Source: Streptomyces dysideae
GTDB taxonomy: Bacteria > Actinomycetota > Actinomycetes > Streptomycetales > Streptomycetaceae
Assembly: GCF_001514305.1 (NCBI RefSeq)
Contig: NZ_KQ949079.1
Location: 119,840-183,839, forward strand
DNA length: 64,000 nt
Reading direction: 5' to 3'
Shown here: positions 49,620 through 59,479 of the stretch, piece after piece
Numbering within the stretch: position 1 is the first letter of the stretch
How the letters are laid out: every line of letters begins with the position of its first letter
The notes under the pieces: generated by a model
Told to the model about the DNA's origin: nothing
Databases searched by the model: none
What the model saw: only the letters and a program-made list of their open reading frames with translations
Program-made: the position numbers and the translations under genes

Positions 49620-50186
49620 CTACGAGCCCTGGGGTGCCGCCGTGCGTGTGCGGAAGTCGGTCCACGGGGCCATCTCCAGGTCCTCGTTCATCTCCTCGTA
49701 CCAGCCGGTGCCGTCGGCCCAGGCGCGCAGCCAGTCCGTGAGGCTGGGGGCGTCCACGAACCAGGCCTGGTCGGGGTCACCGGGATTCGGCTCGAAGAGC
49801 AGGACGGTGGCGTCCGGGGCGTTGCAGTCCACGCACGCGTACATCGCGCAGCCCCAGTGGGATATCGGCAGGACGCCTTCGGGCCAGGGCCAGTCGGGGT
49901 CCTTGCGGCCGCTGTCGCGGTTGGCGAGGTACTGGGGGACGGCGGCGCGCTCGCCGGCCGGCGGGCTGTCGAGCAAGGGCAACAGGCCGTACTCCGGTCC
50001 GAATCCGCCGTCTCCTATCCGCAGGTAGAGGTCGGCGAGCAGCGGGGGCAGGCGGAAGCCCAGTGCGGCCTCGGCGCGGGCCAAGGTGGCCGCGTCCACG
50101 GGCTCGGGGAGGGAAGTCCAGCCCCACGGGTGGGTGTTGCGGGCCTTGGCCGCCACCCGTGCCAGCAACTGCTCGGTCTCTGTCAT
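49620..50186 (-). CDS. SMI1/KNR4 (SUKH) family protein
   Basis: A 188-aa SUKH-like protein (AALGFRLPPLLADLYLRIGDGGFGPEYGLLPL, in two parts here). Family members include immunity proteins to nuclease toxins and yeast cell-wall regulators. No toxin gene is adjacent, so it is an orphan. The M6 ATG (MTETEQLL) at 50186 is likely the start. Confidence 0.82.
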   Translation of the reverse strand: MTETEQLLARVAAKARNTHPWGWTSLPEPVDAATLARAEAALGFRLPPLLADLYLRIGDGGFGPEYGLLPLLDSPPAGERAAVPQYLANRDSGRKDPDWPWPEGVLPISHWGCAMYACVDCNAPDATVLLFEPNPGDPDQAWFVDAPSLTDWLRAWADGTGWYEEMNEDLEMAPWTDFRTRTAAPQGS

Positions 50187-50289
50187 GCGTTCATGATGCA
50201 AGCCGCCACTGACAATCGGGCCGGCCTGTGGACAACCGCCGGGTTGTGGACAACTCGGCGACTGCCGCCTGTCTTGCCTGGCTACTCCC

Positions 50290-50685
50290 CTACCAGCGCG
50301 ACGAGAACGGCTGGTCGGTCGGCACGATCTCGCGGCCCAGCGGGAACAGCGAGACCGGGATCAGCTTGAAGTTCGCGATGCCGAACGGGATGCCGATGAT
50401 CGTCACGCACAGCAGGAGACCGGTGACGATGTGGCCGATGGCCAGCCACCAGCCCGCGAGGACCAGCCACAGGACGTTGCCGATGCAGGACGGAGCTCCG
50501 GCGTCGCGGCGCTCGACCGTGGTGTACCCGAAGGGCCACAGGGCGTAGACGCCGATACGGAAGGCGGCGATGCCGAACGGGATGCCGATGATGGTGATGC
50601 ACAGCAGGAGGCCTGCGGCCAGGTAGCCGAGAAACAGCCAGAAGCCGCTCAGGACGAGCCAGATGACGTTCAGGATGGTTTTCAC
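50290..50685 (-). CDS. yccF: YccF domain-containing inner membrane protein
   Basis: A 131-aa membrane protein with two YccF repeats, each a TM pair ending IGIPFGIA. The GTG start overlaps the htpX stop (GTGA). Function unknown; co-transcribed with htpX. Confidence 0.9.
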   Translation of the reverse strand: MKTILNVIWLVLSGFWLFLGYLAAGLLLCITIIGIPFGIAAFRIGVYALWPFGYTTVERRDAGAPSCIGNVLWLVLAGWWLAIGHIVTGLLLCVTIIGIPFGIANFKLIPVSLFPLGREIVPTDQPFSSRW

Positions 50686-51545
50686 TGGTGGTGGCCTGCC
50701 ATCTTCTCGAGCCGGGCGATACGGTCCGCCATCGGCGGGTGTGTGGAGAACATCTTCGAGAATCCCTGACCCGGGCGGAAGGGATTGGCGATCATCATGT
50801 GGCTCGCGGTCTCGAGCCGAGGCTCGGGGGGCAGCGGGAGCTGCTTGGTGCCGAGTTCGAGCTTGCGCAGGGCGCTGGCGAGGGCCAGCGGGTCGCCGGT
50901 GAGCTGGGCGCCGGACGCGTCGGCCTCGTACTCTCTGGAGCGGCTTATGGCCAGCTGGATGAGGGCGGCCGCGAGCGGGCCCAGGATCATGATCAGCAGC
51001 ACACCGAAGAGGCCGGGGCCGTCATCGTCGTCGGAGCGGCCGACCGGGATCAGCCAGGCGAAGTTGACCAGGAACATGATCACCGAGGCGAGGGCGCCGG
51101 CGACCGACGAGATCAGGATGTCGCGGTTGTAGACGTGGCTGAGCTCATGGCCGATGACGCCGCGCAGTTCGCGCTCGTCGAGGAGGCGCAGGATGCCGTC
51201 GGTGCAGCACACGGCCGCGTTGCGCGGATTGCGGCCCGTCGCGAACGCGTTCGGCGCCTCCGTCGGCGAGATGTACAGGCGCGGCATGGGCTGGCGGGCC
51301 TGGGTGGAGAGCTCGCGGACCATGCGGTACAGCGCCGGGGCCTCGAACTCGCTCACCGGGCGCGCGCGCATCGCGCGTAGAGCGAGCTTGTCGCTGTTCC
51401 AGTACGCGTAGGCGTTCGTGCCCAGCGCGATCAGGACCGCGACGACGAGCCCCATACGGCCGAAGAGGCTGCCGATGACGATGATGAGTGCGGACAGTCC
51501 CCCGAGGAGTACTGCGGTCCTGAGCCCGTTGTGCCGGCGGTGCAC
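50682..51545 (-). CDS. htpX: Zinc metalloprotease HtpX
   Basis: HtpX (287 aa) degrades damaged membrane proteins. Two N-terminal TM helices, the zinc site HELSH (in [14 protein letters not shown]), two more TM helices and the third-ligand Glu (EYEADASGA) are present. It belongs to the same M48 clan as the protease in the cyclase operon but differs in tail and order. Operon with yccF. Confidence 0.94.
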   Translation of the reverse strand: MHRRHNGLRTAVLLGGLSALIIVIGSLFGRMGLVVAVLIALGTNAYAYWNSDKLALRAMRARPVSEFEAPALYRMVRELSTQARQPMPRLYISPTEAPNAFATGRNPRNAAVCCTDGILRLLDERELRGVIGHELSHVYNRDILISSVAGALASVIMFLVNFAWLIPVGRSDDDDGPGLFGVLLIMILGPLAAALIQLAISRSREYEADASGAQLTGDPLALASALRKLELGTKQLPLPPEPRLETASHMMIANPFRPGQGFSKMFSTHPPMADRIARLEKMAGHHQ

Positions 51546-51765
51546 GGTACGCCCTCCAAGTGGTGCAGCAGGGGAACCCTTTGCTTGTCGATCTCCGATG
51601 CCACTGGTGCCGTGACGACACGTCCAGTGGACCCTCCCGTACTGGTCAACGCCAGGCGAGGGCCTCTAGTTCCCTTGTGCGTTCGGGGGCATGAGTGGGC
51701 CGTCCGGGTGAGGACGGCGGCGCCTGGAGTTCAGTACCGCACGCGCGCGTGGAGTCCCAGAGGGC

Positions 51766-53289
51766 TCAGAAGAGGCCGGTGTCGGCGAACCGCAGGATCA
51801 GCTGGGGAGCTCCGGAGAGGGCGATGCCGACGACGGCGGTGAGAGCCATCGTTGCCGTCACGGGGGCGGGGACAAGGTGCCTCTCCGGCTCGCCCTCGGG
51901 GGCCCGGAACAGCAGGGCCGTCCACTGGAGGTAGTAGAACAGCGCGATCACGACGTTGACGGCCATGACGACGGCGAGCCAGCCGAGGCCGGCGTCGACG
52001 GCGGCGGAGAAGACGGTGACCTTCGCGAAGAGGCCGATGATGCCCGGCGGGAGTCCGGCGAGGCACAGCAGGAAGAAGGCCAGGATCAGGGCGGAGAGCG
52101 GGTTCTTCGTGTAGAGGCCGCGGTAGTCGCTGATGCGGTTGAGGGTCTTCGTACGGCCCACCAGGGCGGCCACCGCGAAGGCGCCGAGGTTCACGGCGGC
52201 GTACATGAGGGCGTAGGCGACAGTGGAGCCGATGGAGCGCTCGGGGTCGTCGGAGTAGGCGGCTGCGGCGATCGGCACCAGGAGGTAGCCGGCCTGGCCG
52301 ACGGACGACCATGCGAGCAGTCGTACGGCGCTGTACGCGCGCGTGGCCTGCTGGCGCAGGGCGCCGACGTTGCCGACGGTCATGGTGAGCGCGGCCAGTG
52401 CCGCGAGGGCCGGGCCCCAGACGTCGGCGTACGACGGGAGGGCGATGACGGTGACGAGGATCAGGCCGGAGAAGCCGACCGCCTTGCCGACGACCGACAG
52501 ATAGGCGGCGACGGGGAGAGGGGCTCCCACGTAGGTGTCCGGGACCCAGAAGTGGAACGGTACGGCGGCCGTCTTGAAGGCGAAGCCGACGAGGGTGAGG
52601 ACGACGCCGGTCTGGGCGAGGGTGTGGAGCTGGCCGTCGACGTTCTGGATGCGGTCGGCGATCTGGGTGAGGTAGAGGGTGCCCGTCGAGGCGTACACGA
52701 AGCTGATGCCCAGGAGGCTGACCGCGGTCGCGGTGACCGAGGACAGGAAGAACTTCAGGGCCGCCTCGGAGGACTTGCGGTCGCCGTGACGGAGGCCGAC
52801 GAGGGCGAAGGCGGGCAGGGAGGCGACTTCCAGGGCGACGATGAGGGTCGCAAGGTCGCGGGAGGCGGGCAGGAGGGCGGCGCCGGCCGCTGAGGAGAGC
52901 AGCAGGAACCAGAACTCCCCTTCGGGGAGTCCCTTGTTGGCGTCCTTCAGGGCGGTGACCGACAGGAGGGCCGCGAGGAGGGCGCCACCGAGGACCAGGA
53001 GCTGGAGGACGAGGGTGAAGCGGTCGGCCGTGTAGCTGCAGACGTCAGGGGCGCCGGTGAGGCAGAAGGTGGCGCGGTCGCCGTCCAGGAGGGGCAGCAG
53101 CATGAGCGTCGAGGCGGCCAGGCCCGCGACCGACAGCCGGCCGAGCAAGGCCTTCTTGTGCTCCCCGACGAACAGGTCGGCGATGAGGACGACGAGTCCG
53201 ACGACCGCCGTGATGGTGGGCGGCGCGATGGCGAGCCAGTCGACGGACTGGACGAGGTTCGCGGCCGACGGCTGGGCCAGGGCGCTCAT
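51766..53289 (-). CDS. nuoN: NADH-quinone oxidoreductase subunit N
   Basis: NuoN (507 aa), an antiporter-like proton-pumping subunit of complex I with about 14 TM helices. The LVGFAFKTAAVPFHFWVPD motif contains the key lysine. Start ATG at 53289 overlaps the nuoM stop by 4 nt. Last gene of the cluster. Confidence 0.95.
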   Translation of the reverse strand: MSALAQPSAANLVQSVDWLAIAPPTITAVVGLVVLIADLFVGEHKKALLGRLSVAGLAASTLMLLPLLDGDRATFCLTGAPDVCSYTADRFTLVLQLLVLGGALLAALLSVTALKDANKGLPEGEFWFLLLSSAAGAALLPASRDLATLIVALEVASLPAFALVGLRHGDRKSSEAALKFFLSSVTATAVSLLGISFVYASTGTLYLTQIADRIQNVDGQLHTLAQTGVVLTLVGFAFKTAAVPFHFWVPDTYVGAPLPVAAYLSVVGKAVGFSGLILVTVIALPSYADVWGPALAALAALTMTVGNVGALRQQATRAYSAVRLLAWSSVGQAGYLLVPIAAAAYSDDPERSIGSTVAYALMYAAVNLGAFAVAALVGRTKTLNRISDYRGLYTKNPLSALILAFFLLCLAGLPPGIIGLFAKVTVFSAAVDAGLGWLAVVMAVNVVIALFYYLQWTALLFRAPEGEPERHLVPAPVTATMALTAVVGIALSGAPQLILRFADTGLF

Positions 53290-54860
53290 CGGGTGCCTCC
53301 TGCGAGGAGCTGCTGCACGGCCGGGTCGGTCAGGCCGAGGAGAGCCTTGGGCCACAGGCCGGCGACGACGGTGAGGGCGACGAGCGGGGTCCAGGCCGCG
53401 AACTCGTACGTGTGGACGTCGGCGAGCTTCGGGGCGTCCTGCGCTACGGCGCCCATGCAGACGCGGCGGACCACGACGAGCAGGTACGCGGCCGTCAGCA
53501 GCGTGCCGAACGCGCCGATCGCCATGAAGGTGAGGAAGGCGGGGCGGCTGAGTTCGGCGGCGGGCTCGAACGCCCCGAACAGCGCCAGCATCTCGCCCCA
53601 GAACCCGGCCAGGCCCGGCAGGCCGAGCGAGGCGACCGCGGCGAACGCGAGCAGGCCGCCGAGGCGCGGGGCCTTGCCGTAGAGCGCGGCGCCGGTCTCC
53701 TCGGCGAGGGTGTCGAGGTCGGTGGTGCCCGTGCGGTCCTTGAGCGCGCCGACCAGGAAGAAGAGGAGGCCGGTGATGAGGCCGTGGGCGACGTTGGCGA
53801 ACAGTGCGCCGTTCACGCCGGTCGGGGTCATCGTGGCGATGCCGAGGAGGACGAAGCCCATGTGGCCGACGGAGGAGTAGGCGATGAGGCGCTTGAGGTC
53901 GCCCCTCGCACCCCGCTTCGCCAAAGCCAGGCAGGCCAGGGATCCATAGATGATGCCGACGACGGCGAACGCGGCGAGGTAGGGCGCGAAGGTGCGGAAG
54001 CCGTTGGGGGTGATGGGCAGAAGAATGCGGACGAACCCGTACGTACCCATCTTCAGCAGGACGCCGGCCAGCAGGACCGAGCCGACGGTCGGCGCGGCGG
54101 TGTGGGCGTCGGGCAGCCAGCTGTGCAGCGGCCACATCGGCGTCTTGACCGCGAGCCCGATCCCGATTGCCAAAACCGCGATGACCTGCACGGATGTGGT
54201 CAGCGGTGGGCCGTTGTCAGTGGCGAGTGCCACCATGTCGAAAGTGCCCGCCCTGAGTCCGATCAGGAGCAGGCCGAGCAGCATGACGACGGAGCCGAGC
54301 AGCGTGTAGAGGATGAACTTCCAGGCGGCCTGGGTCCGTTGCTCACCGCCCCAGCGGGCGATGAGGAAGTACATCGGGATGAGGACCATCTCGAAGGCGA
54401 GGAAGAAGAGGAGCAGGTCGAGGACGGCGAAGGTGGCGAGGGTGCCGGATTCCAGGACGAGCAGCAGTGCGACGAAGGCCTTCGGGCTCGGGCCCGCGGG
54501 CATCTTGAAGTAGGAGTAGAGCGCGCAGAGGAAGGTCAGCAGCGCGGTCAGGACCAGAAGGGGGAGGGAGATGCCGTCGATGCCGAGGTGGATGCGCACG
54601 TCGAGTGCGGGGATCCAGCTGATGTCCGTGCTGGCCTGCATCTTCGACGGCTGGTCATGGTCGAAGCCGAGCGCGAGGACGATCGCGGCGATGAGCACCG
54701 CGCCGGTGACGGTCACACCGTGCCGGAGCACGGCCTGCTCGGGTGACTTCCCCTTCAGCCCGGGTGGGGCCGGCAGGAGAGCGGCGGCGGCGCCGAGGAG
54801 CGGGCCGACGACGGCGAATGCCAGAAGGAACTGCATCACGGACTCGTTGATATCGATCAC
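53286..54860 (-). CDS. nuoM: NADH-quinone oxidoreductase subunit M
   Basis: NuoM (524 aa), antiporter-like subunit. KTPMWPLHSWLPDAHTAAPT contains the conserved Lys and the membrane helix motif. Six nt after nuoL. Confidence 0.95.
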   Translation of the reverse strand: MIDINESVMQFLLAFAVVGPLLGAAAALLPAPPGLKGKSPEQAVLRHGVTVTGAVLIAAIVLALGFDHDQPSKMQASTDISWIPALDVRIHLGIDGISLPLLVLTALLTFLCALYSYFKMPAGPSPKAFVALLLVLESGTLATFAVLDLLLFFLAFEMVLIPMYFLIARWGGEQRTQAAWKFILYTLLGSVVMLLGLLLIGLRAGTFDMVALATDNGPPLTTSVQVIAVLAIGIGLAVKTPMWPLHSWLPDAHTAAPTVGSVLLAGVLLKMGTYGFVRILLPITPNGFRTFAPYLAAFAVVGIIYGSLACLALAKRGARGDLKRLIAYSSVGHMGFVLLGIATMTPTGVNGALFANVAHGLITGLLFFLVGALKDRTGTTDLDTLAEETGAALYGKAPRLGGLLAFAAVASLGLPGLAGFWGEMLALFGAFEPAAELSRPAFLTFMAIGAFGTLLTAAYLLVVVRRVCMGAVAQDAPKLADVHTYEFAAWTPLVALTVVAGLWPKALLGLTDPAVQQLLAGGTR

Positions 54861-54866
54861 GCCTGC

Positions 54867-56897
54867 TCACGCTCCCGTGGCGACGAGGACGGCGGCGACC
54901 GCGAGGACAACGGTGCCGGCGAGCAGCGCGCTCACATAGGTCTGCACATTGCCGGTCTGGGCACGCCGTACGGCGGTGCCGAGCCAGCGGGGTAGGGCGC
55001 CCGCGCCGCGTACGTAGGTGTCGACGACCTCGCGGTCCAGGAACCGGACGAGATCGGCTCCGGCCCGGACCGGGCGGACGAACAGCGCCGAGTACACGGC
55101 GTCCAGGTGGAAGCCGACGGCCGCGTGCCGGTGCAGCGGGCCGAGCAGCAGGCGGCCCGGGTCGGACGGGTCGGGTGCCTGGGCCAGGTCTCCGTAAGCG
55201 GGTGCGTGGCTGGCGATGGCCTCCGCCTCGACCCGGCCGGCGTCGCCCTCGGGGTGGGCCGCGACGGCACCGTGGGGGTGCCCCCGCTCGAGCGAAGCCG
55301 AGAGTGGGGGAGGTACGCGCGCCGCGAGCGCGGTGCTGTGCCGCCAGGCTGCGTAGGTGACGAGGCCGCCGACCAGGGCCACGCCCGTGCCGAGGACTGA
55401 GGTGGTGAGGGTCGGAGCGAGGTCGCGGCCGCCGAACCAGTCGGGCAGGACGCGGTAGGCGAGTGCGCCGACGGCGAGGGACGGGACCGCGAGCACCCAC
55501 AGCACCACGGTCATGGGGAGAGGCTGGCGGCCGTGGTCGGGGGCCTCGGCGCCCCGGCCGCGGAAGGCCAGCAGCCACAGCCGCATCGCGTACGCAGCGG
55601 TGAGCAGGGCCGTGAGCAGGCCGACGACGAGGACGAGCCAGCCCGCGGCGCCGGGGGCGTGCTCGGTGTGGCCGGTGGCGACGTGCTCGGCGGCGCCGAG
55701 GACGGACTCCTTGGAGAAGAAGCCGCTGAACGGCGGGATCGCGGCGAGCGCGAGGAGCGCCACGGTCATCGTCCAGTAAGCGTCGGGGACGCGGGCGCGC
55801 AGGTGGCCCATGCGGGACATGGTGGCCAGCGAGTTGGTGCCGGCGGCGTGGATGATCACGCCGGCCGCGAGGAACAGCAGCGCCTTGAAGGCGCCGTGCG
55901 ACAGGAGGTGAAAGACGGCGGCACCGCGGTCGGCGACGGCGAGGGCGCCGGTCATGTAGCCGAGCTGGCCGATCGTCGAGTAGGCGAGGACGCGCTTGAT
56001 GTCGTCCTGGGCGAGCGCGGCGAGCGCCGAGCCGGCCATCGTGACGGCGGCCGTGACGGCGAGGACGACCATCGCGGCCTGGGAGGCCTCGAAGACCGGG
56101 AGGAGACGGGCGACGAAGTAGACACCGGCGGCGACCATCGTCGCGGCGTGGATCAGCGCGGAGACGGGCGTGGGGCCCGCCATTGCGTCGGGGAGCCAGG
56201 TGTGCAGCGGGAACTGCGCCGACTTGCCCGCCACGCCCGCGAGGAGAAGCAGGGCGATCAGGGTCGGGTGGTCGAGGCCGCCGTTCGCGACGGTGCCGAG
56301 GACCTTCGTGATGCGGAAGGAGCCGGCGTCGGTGGCGAGGGCGAACAGGCCGATGAGGAAGGGGACGTCACCGAGCTTGGTCACCAGGAAGGCCTTGAGG
56401 GAGGCGGCGCGGGCCTCCGGGGTCTCCCAGTAGTGGCCGACCAGGAAGTACGAGCAGATGCCCATGATCTCCCAGCCGACCAGCAGCACCATCAGGTCGC
56501 CGGAGTAGACGACGAGCAGCATCGCGGAGGTGAAGAGGGAGACGAGGGCGGCGTACGAGGGGTAGCGCGGGTCGTCGCGCAGGTAGCCGGTCGAGTAGAT
56601 CTGCACGCAGGTCGCGACGAGGCCGACCAGGACGGCGACGAGGGCGGCGAAGCCGTCGATGTGCAGGGCGAGTTCGATCGGGACCGAGCCGGTCGGGGTG
56701 AGCTCGGTGGCGGCGTTCAGCGCCCGGTCGCCGCCCTGGCGTACGGCGAGCAGCGCGGCGAGCACGAGGGAGGTGAGCGTCGGCAGGACGGCGAGCGGGC
56801 GGACGAAGCCGGGGGCGGTGCGGCCCAGGAGCAGGCCGGCGGCCGCGCCCAGGAACGGAAGGAGGGGGACGAGGACGGCGAGGGTGGTCGTGGTCAC
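54867..56897 (-). CDS. nuoL: NADH-quinone oxidoreductase subunit L
   Basis: NuoL (676 aa), the distal proton-pumping subunit with the C-terminal lateral helix. [19 protein letters not shown] is the core motif. The coding frame is interrupted at 55273-55313 by a palindromic repeat, inserted in frame as [15 protein letters not shown] in a loop region near residue 530. GTG start overlaps the nuoK stop. Confidence 0.95.
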   Translation of the reverse strand: MTTTTLAVLVPLLPFLGAAAGLLLGRTAPGFVRPLAVLPTLTSLVLAALLAVRQGGDRALNAATELTPTGSVPIELALHIDGFAALVAVLVGLVATCVQIYSTGYLRDDPRYPSYAALVSLFTSAMLLVVYSGDLMVLLVGWEIMGICSYFLVGHYWETPEARAASLKAFLVTKLGDVPFLIGLFALATDAGSFRITKVLGTVANGGLDHPTLIALLLLAGVAGKSAQFPLHTWLPDAMAGPTPVSALIHAATMVAAGVYFVARLLPVFEASQAAMVVLAVTAAVTMAGSALAALAQDDIKRVLAYSTIGQLGYMTGALAVADRGAAVFHLLSHGAFKALLFLAAGVIIHAAGTNSLATMSRMGHLRARVPDAYWTMTVALLALAAIPPFSGFFSKESVLGAAEHVATGHTEHAPGAAGWLVLVVGLLTALLTAAYAMRLWLLAFRGRGAEAPDHGRQPLPMTVVLWVLAVPSLAVGALAYRVLPDWFGGRDLAPTLTTSVLGTGVALVGGLVTYAAWRHSTALAARVPPPLSASLERGHPHGAVAAHPEGDAGRVEAEAIASHAPAYGDLAQAPDPSDPGRLLLGPLHRHAAVGFHLDAVYSALFVRPVRAGADLVRFLDREVVDTYVRGAGALPRWLGTAVRRAQTGNVQTYVSALLAGTVVLAVAAVLVATGA
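55273..55313. repeat. Palindromic repeat inside nuoL
   Basis: A 41-nt GC-rich palindromic unit: CCCCCGCTC / GAGAGTGGGGG arms around a loop, plus GGGGGTGCCCCC. I recognise this unit as a dispersed streptomycete repeat usually seen between genes. It lies in the loop of NuoL between antiporter domain and lateral helix, keeping the frame. Confidence 0.65.
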
Positions 56898-57271
56898 GCG
56901 GTGGCCTCAGCCTTCTCGGCGCCCGTCTCGGCCGCGGGGGCGTCGGTCTCGTGGCCCTCGGCGGTGTCGCGGAGCTTGTCGATGTCCGCGGTGCCACGGT
57001 TGCGGTGGACGGCGAGGACGATCGCCAGGCCGATGCCGATCTCGGCGGCGGCGATGGCGATGGTGAACAGGGTCAGGGCCTGGCCGGAGTGCAGGGTCTC
57101 CTCGGCGGTCCTGCTGAGCCAGACGTCGAAGGCGACGAGGTTGAGGTTGACGGCGTTGAGCATCAGCTCGACCGACATCAGGACCAGGATCGCGTTGCGG
57201 CGGGCGAGGACGCCGTAGAGCCCGGTGCAGAAGAGGAGGGCGGAGAGTACGGCGGGATAGGCGAGGTGCAT
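56894..57271 (-). CDS. nuoK: NADH-quinone oxidoreductase subunit K
   Basis: NuoK (125 aa), three TM helices with conserved glutamates ([31 protein letters not shown]). The C-terminal 25 residues are an Ala/Glu extension. ATG overlaps the nuoJ stop (TGATG). Confidence 0.95.
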   Translation of the reverse strand: MHLAYPAVLSALLFCTGLYGVLARRNAILVLMSVELMLNAVNLNLVAFDVWLSRTAEETLHSGQALTLFTIAIAAAEIGIGLAIVLAVHRNRGTADIDKLRDTAEGHETDAPAAETGAEKAEATA

Positions 57272-57951
57272 CAGCGGCCGCCTTCCTGCTCGACCGGGTT
57301 GTTTCGCCCGTCCGGGTGATTCCGGGAATCGGGGACGGAGGGGGAACTCCCGGTCGCGGCTCGGGAGTTCACAGGGGGAGAGCTCGTCTCCGCCTTCGCC
57401 TTGCGGGACAGGACGATCGCGCCGACCAGTGCGGCGAGGAGAAGGACGGAGAGGGCCTCGAAGGGGAGGACCCAGTTCTGGAAGAGGCTCGCGCCGGTGG
57501 CCTGGGTGGAGCCGGCGGCCGGGCCGTCGAGGTCGATCCAGGTGGTGCGGAAGGCGTCGACGACGACCCAGACCAGGGCGGCCGCGGCGGCGACGGCCAC
57601 GGTCAGGGCGGCCCAGCGGTTGCCGGAGTCGGCGTCCGGGGAGCGGCCGATGGGCGCCCTGGTGAGCATCAGACCGAAGAGGAGGAGGACGACGACGGAA
57701 CCGACGTAGATGAGGACCTGCACCCAGGCGATGAACTCTGCGGTGAGCAGGAGGTACTCGACGGCGAGGCCGCCGAGCGTGACCACCAGCCACAGGGCGG
57801 CGTGCACCAGCTGTCTGGTGGTGACGGTGACGAGCGCGGCGCCGAAGGTGACCAGGCCGACGAGGAGGAAGGCGATCTCGACGCCGGTCGGGGAGAGGAA
57901 GCCGTGCGGGTCGGCGGCGGCCGTGGTCAGCGCGGCTGAGACGGCGTTCAC
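57271..57951 (-). CDS. nuoJ: NADH-quinone oxidoreductase subunit J
   Basis: NuoJ (226 aa), five TM helices; helix 3 has the pi-bulge region [23 protein letters not shown] at 57951 with AGGAGGGA upstream overlaps the nuoI stop by 4 nt. Pro/Ser/Asn-rich tail at the C-terminus. Confidence 0.94.
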   Translation of the reverse strand: MNAVSAALTTAAADPHGFLSPTGVEIAFLLVGLVTFGAALVTVTTRQLVHAALWLVVTLGGLAVEYLLLTAEFIAWVQVLIYVGSVVVLLLFGLMLTRAPIGRSPDADSGNRWAALTVAVAAAAALVWVVVDAFRTTWIDLDGPAAGSTQATGASLFQNWVLPFEALSVLLLAALVGAIVLSRKAKAETSSPPVNSRAATGSSPSVPDSRNHPDGRNNPVEQEGGR

Positions 57952-58508
57952 GACTGTCCCTCCTGTGGCTCGGTCGGTTCGGCCCGGGCGGCTGCCAGTT
58001 TCTCGGCGGTCTTGCGGGCCGCGGCGATCTCCTTCGGTTCCTCCGCGCCGGGGTCGAGGGCGGGCGGGGCCGGGACGGTCCACATCCACTCGCGGAGCTT
58101 GTCGCGTTCGTGGGTGAGGTCGCGGATGTCGGTCTCGGCGTACTCGAACTCCGGGGACCAGAACAGGGCGTCGAAAGGGCAGACCTCGATGCAGATACCG
58201 CAGTACATGCACAGGGCGAAGTCGATGGCGAAGCGGTCGAGGACGTTGCGGCTGCGTTCACGGCCGCCGGGGGTCGCCGCCGGAACCGTCTCCTTGTGGG
58301 AGTCGATGTAGATGCACCAGTCGGGGCACTCGCGGGCGCACAGCATGCAGACCGTGCAGTTCTCCTCGAACAGGCCGATCACGCCGCGGGTGCGGGGCGG
58401 GAGGTCGGGCTGGGTGTCCGGGTACTGGTCGGTGACGGACTTCCGCGTCATCGTGCGCAGGGTGACGGCCAGGCCCTTGGCGAGGCCGGAGCCGGGGATG
58501 GGGACCAT
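57948..58508 (-). CDS. nuoI: NADH-quinone oxidoreductase subunit I
   Basis: NuoI (186 aa) carries the 4Fe-4S clusters N6a and N6b; the two motifs [12 protein letters not shown] and [12 protein letters not shown] have all eight cysteines. ATG at 58508. Confidence 0.95.
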   Translation of the reverse strand: MVPIPGSGLAKGLAVTLRTMTRKSVTDQYPDTQPDLPPRTRGVIGLFEENCTVCMLCARECPDWCIYIDSHKETVPAATPGGRERSRNVLDRFAIDFALCMYCGICIEVCPFDALFWSPEFEYAETDIRDLTHERDKLREWMWTVPAPPALDPGAEEPKEIAAARKTAEKLAAARAEPTEPQEGQS

Positions 58509-58510
58509 GG

Positions 58511-59479
58511 TTAGGAGATCACCACCTTGACGATGCCGGTGAGGGCGATCTGGGCGAGGGAGAGGGGGACGAGGAGGGTCCAGGCGAGCTTCTGGAGCTG
58601 GTCCTCGCGCAGGCGGGGGTAGGTGACGCGGAGCCAGATGACGATGAAGGCGAGGACGGCCGTCTTGAGGAGGGTCCAGACCCACCCGAGGCCGTCGGCG
58701 CCCCAGGGGCCGTGCCAGCCGCCCAGGAAGAGGACGGTGGTCAGGCCGCACAGGACGACGATTCCGGCGTACTCGGCGAGGAGGAAGAGGGCGAAGCGGA
58801 GGCCAGTGTACTCAGTGTAGGCGCCGAAGATGATCTCCGAGTCCGCGACGGGCATGTCGAACGGGGGTCGCTGCAGCTCCGCCAGTCCGGCGACGAAGAA
58901 GACGATCGCGCCGACGATCTGCCAGGGCAGCCACCACCACTGGAAGGCGTCGAGGATGCCGGGGATCGACACCGTGCCGGCGGCCATCGCCACCGAGGCG
59001 GCGGTGAGCAGCATCGGGAGTTCGTAGGCGAGGAGCTGGGCGGCGGTGCGGAGGCCGCCGAGGAGGGAGAACTTGTTGGCGGAGGCCCAGCCGGCCATGA
59101 GCGAGCCGAGGACGCCCACGCCCATCACGGCGAGGACGAAGAAGACGCCCGCGTCGATGACCTCGCCGACGGCGCCCTCGCCGGGGCCGATGGGGATGGC
59201 GAGGAGGACCAGGAGGTACGGGAGGAGGGCTACGGCAGGGGCGAGTTGGAAGATACGGCGGTCCGCGCCTGCCGGGACGATGTCTTCCTTCTGCGCGAAC
59301 TTCACGCCGTCCGCGACGAGTTGGGCCCAGCCGTGGAAGCCGCCGGCGTACATGGGACCGAGGCGGCCCTGCATGTGGGCCATGACCTTGTGTTCGGTCT
59401 GGCCGATGATCAGGGGGAAGGTGAGGAAGACGGCGAAGACGATGAGGAGTCGCAGGGTGACGTCGAGCGCGTCGTTCAC
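58511..59479 (-). CDS. nuoH: NADH-quinone oxidoreductase subunit H
   Basis: NuoH (322 aa) forms part of the quinone channel. Conserved [15 protein letters not shown] and [13 protein letters not shown] are present. Overlaps nuoC by 4 nt and precedes nuoI by 2 nt. Confidence 0.95.
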   Translation of the reverse strand: MNDALDVTLRLLIVFAVFLTFPLIIGQTEHKVMAHMQGRLGPMYAGGFHGWAQLVADGVKFAQKEDIVPAGADRRIFQLAPAVALLPYLLVLLAIPIGPGEGAVGEVIDAGVFFVLAVMGVGVLGSLMAGWASANKFSLLGGLRTAAQLLAYELPMLLTAASVAMAAGTVSIPGILDAFQWWWLPWQIVGAIVFFVAGLAELQRPPFDMPVADSEIIFGAYTEYTGLRFALFLLAEYAGIVVLCGLTTVLFLGGWHGPWGADGLGWVWTLLKTAVLAFIVIWLRVTYPRLREDQLQKLAWTLLVPLSLAQIALTGIVKVVIS

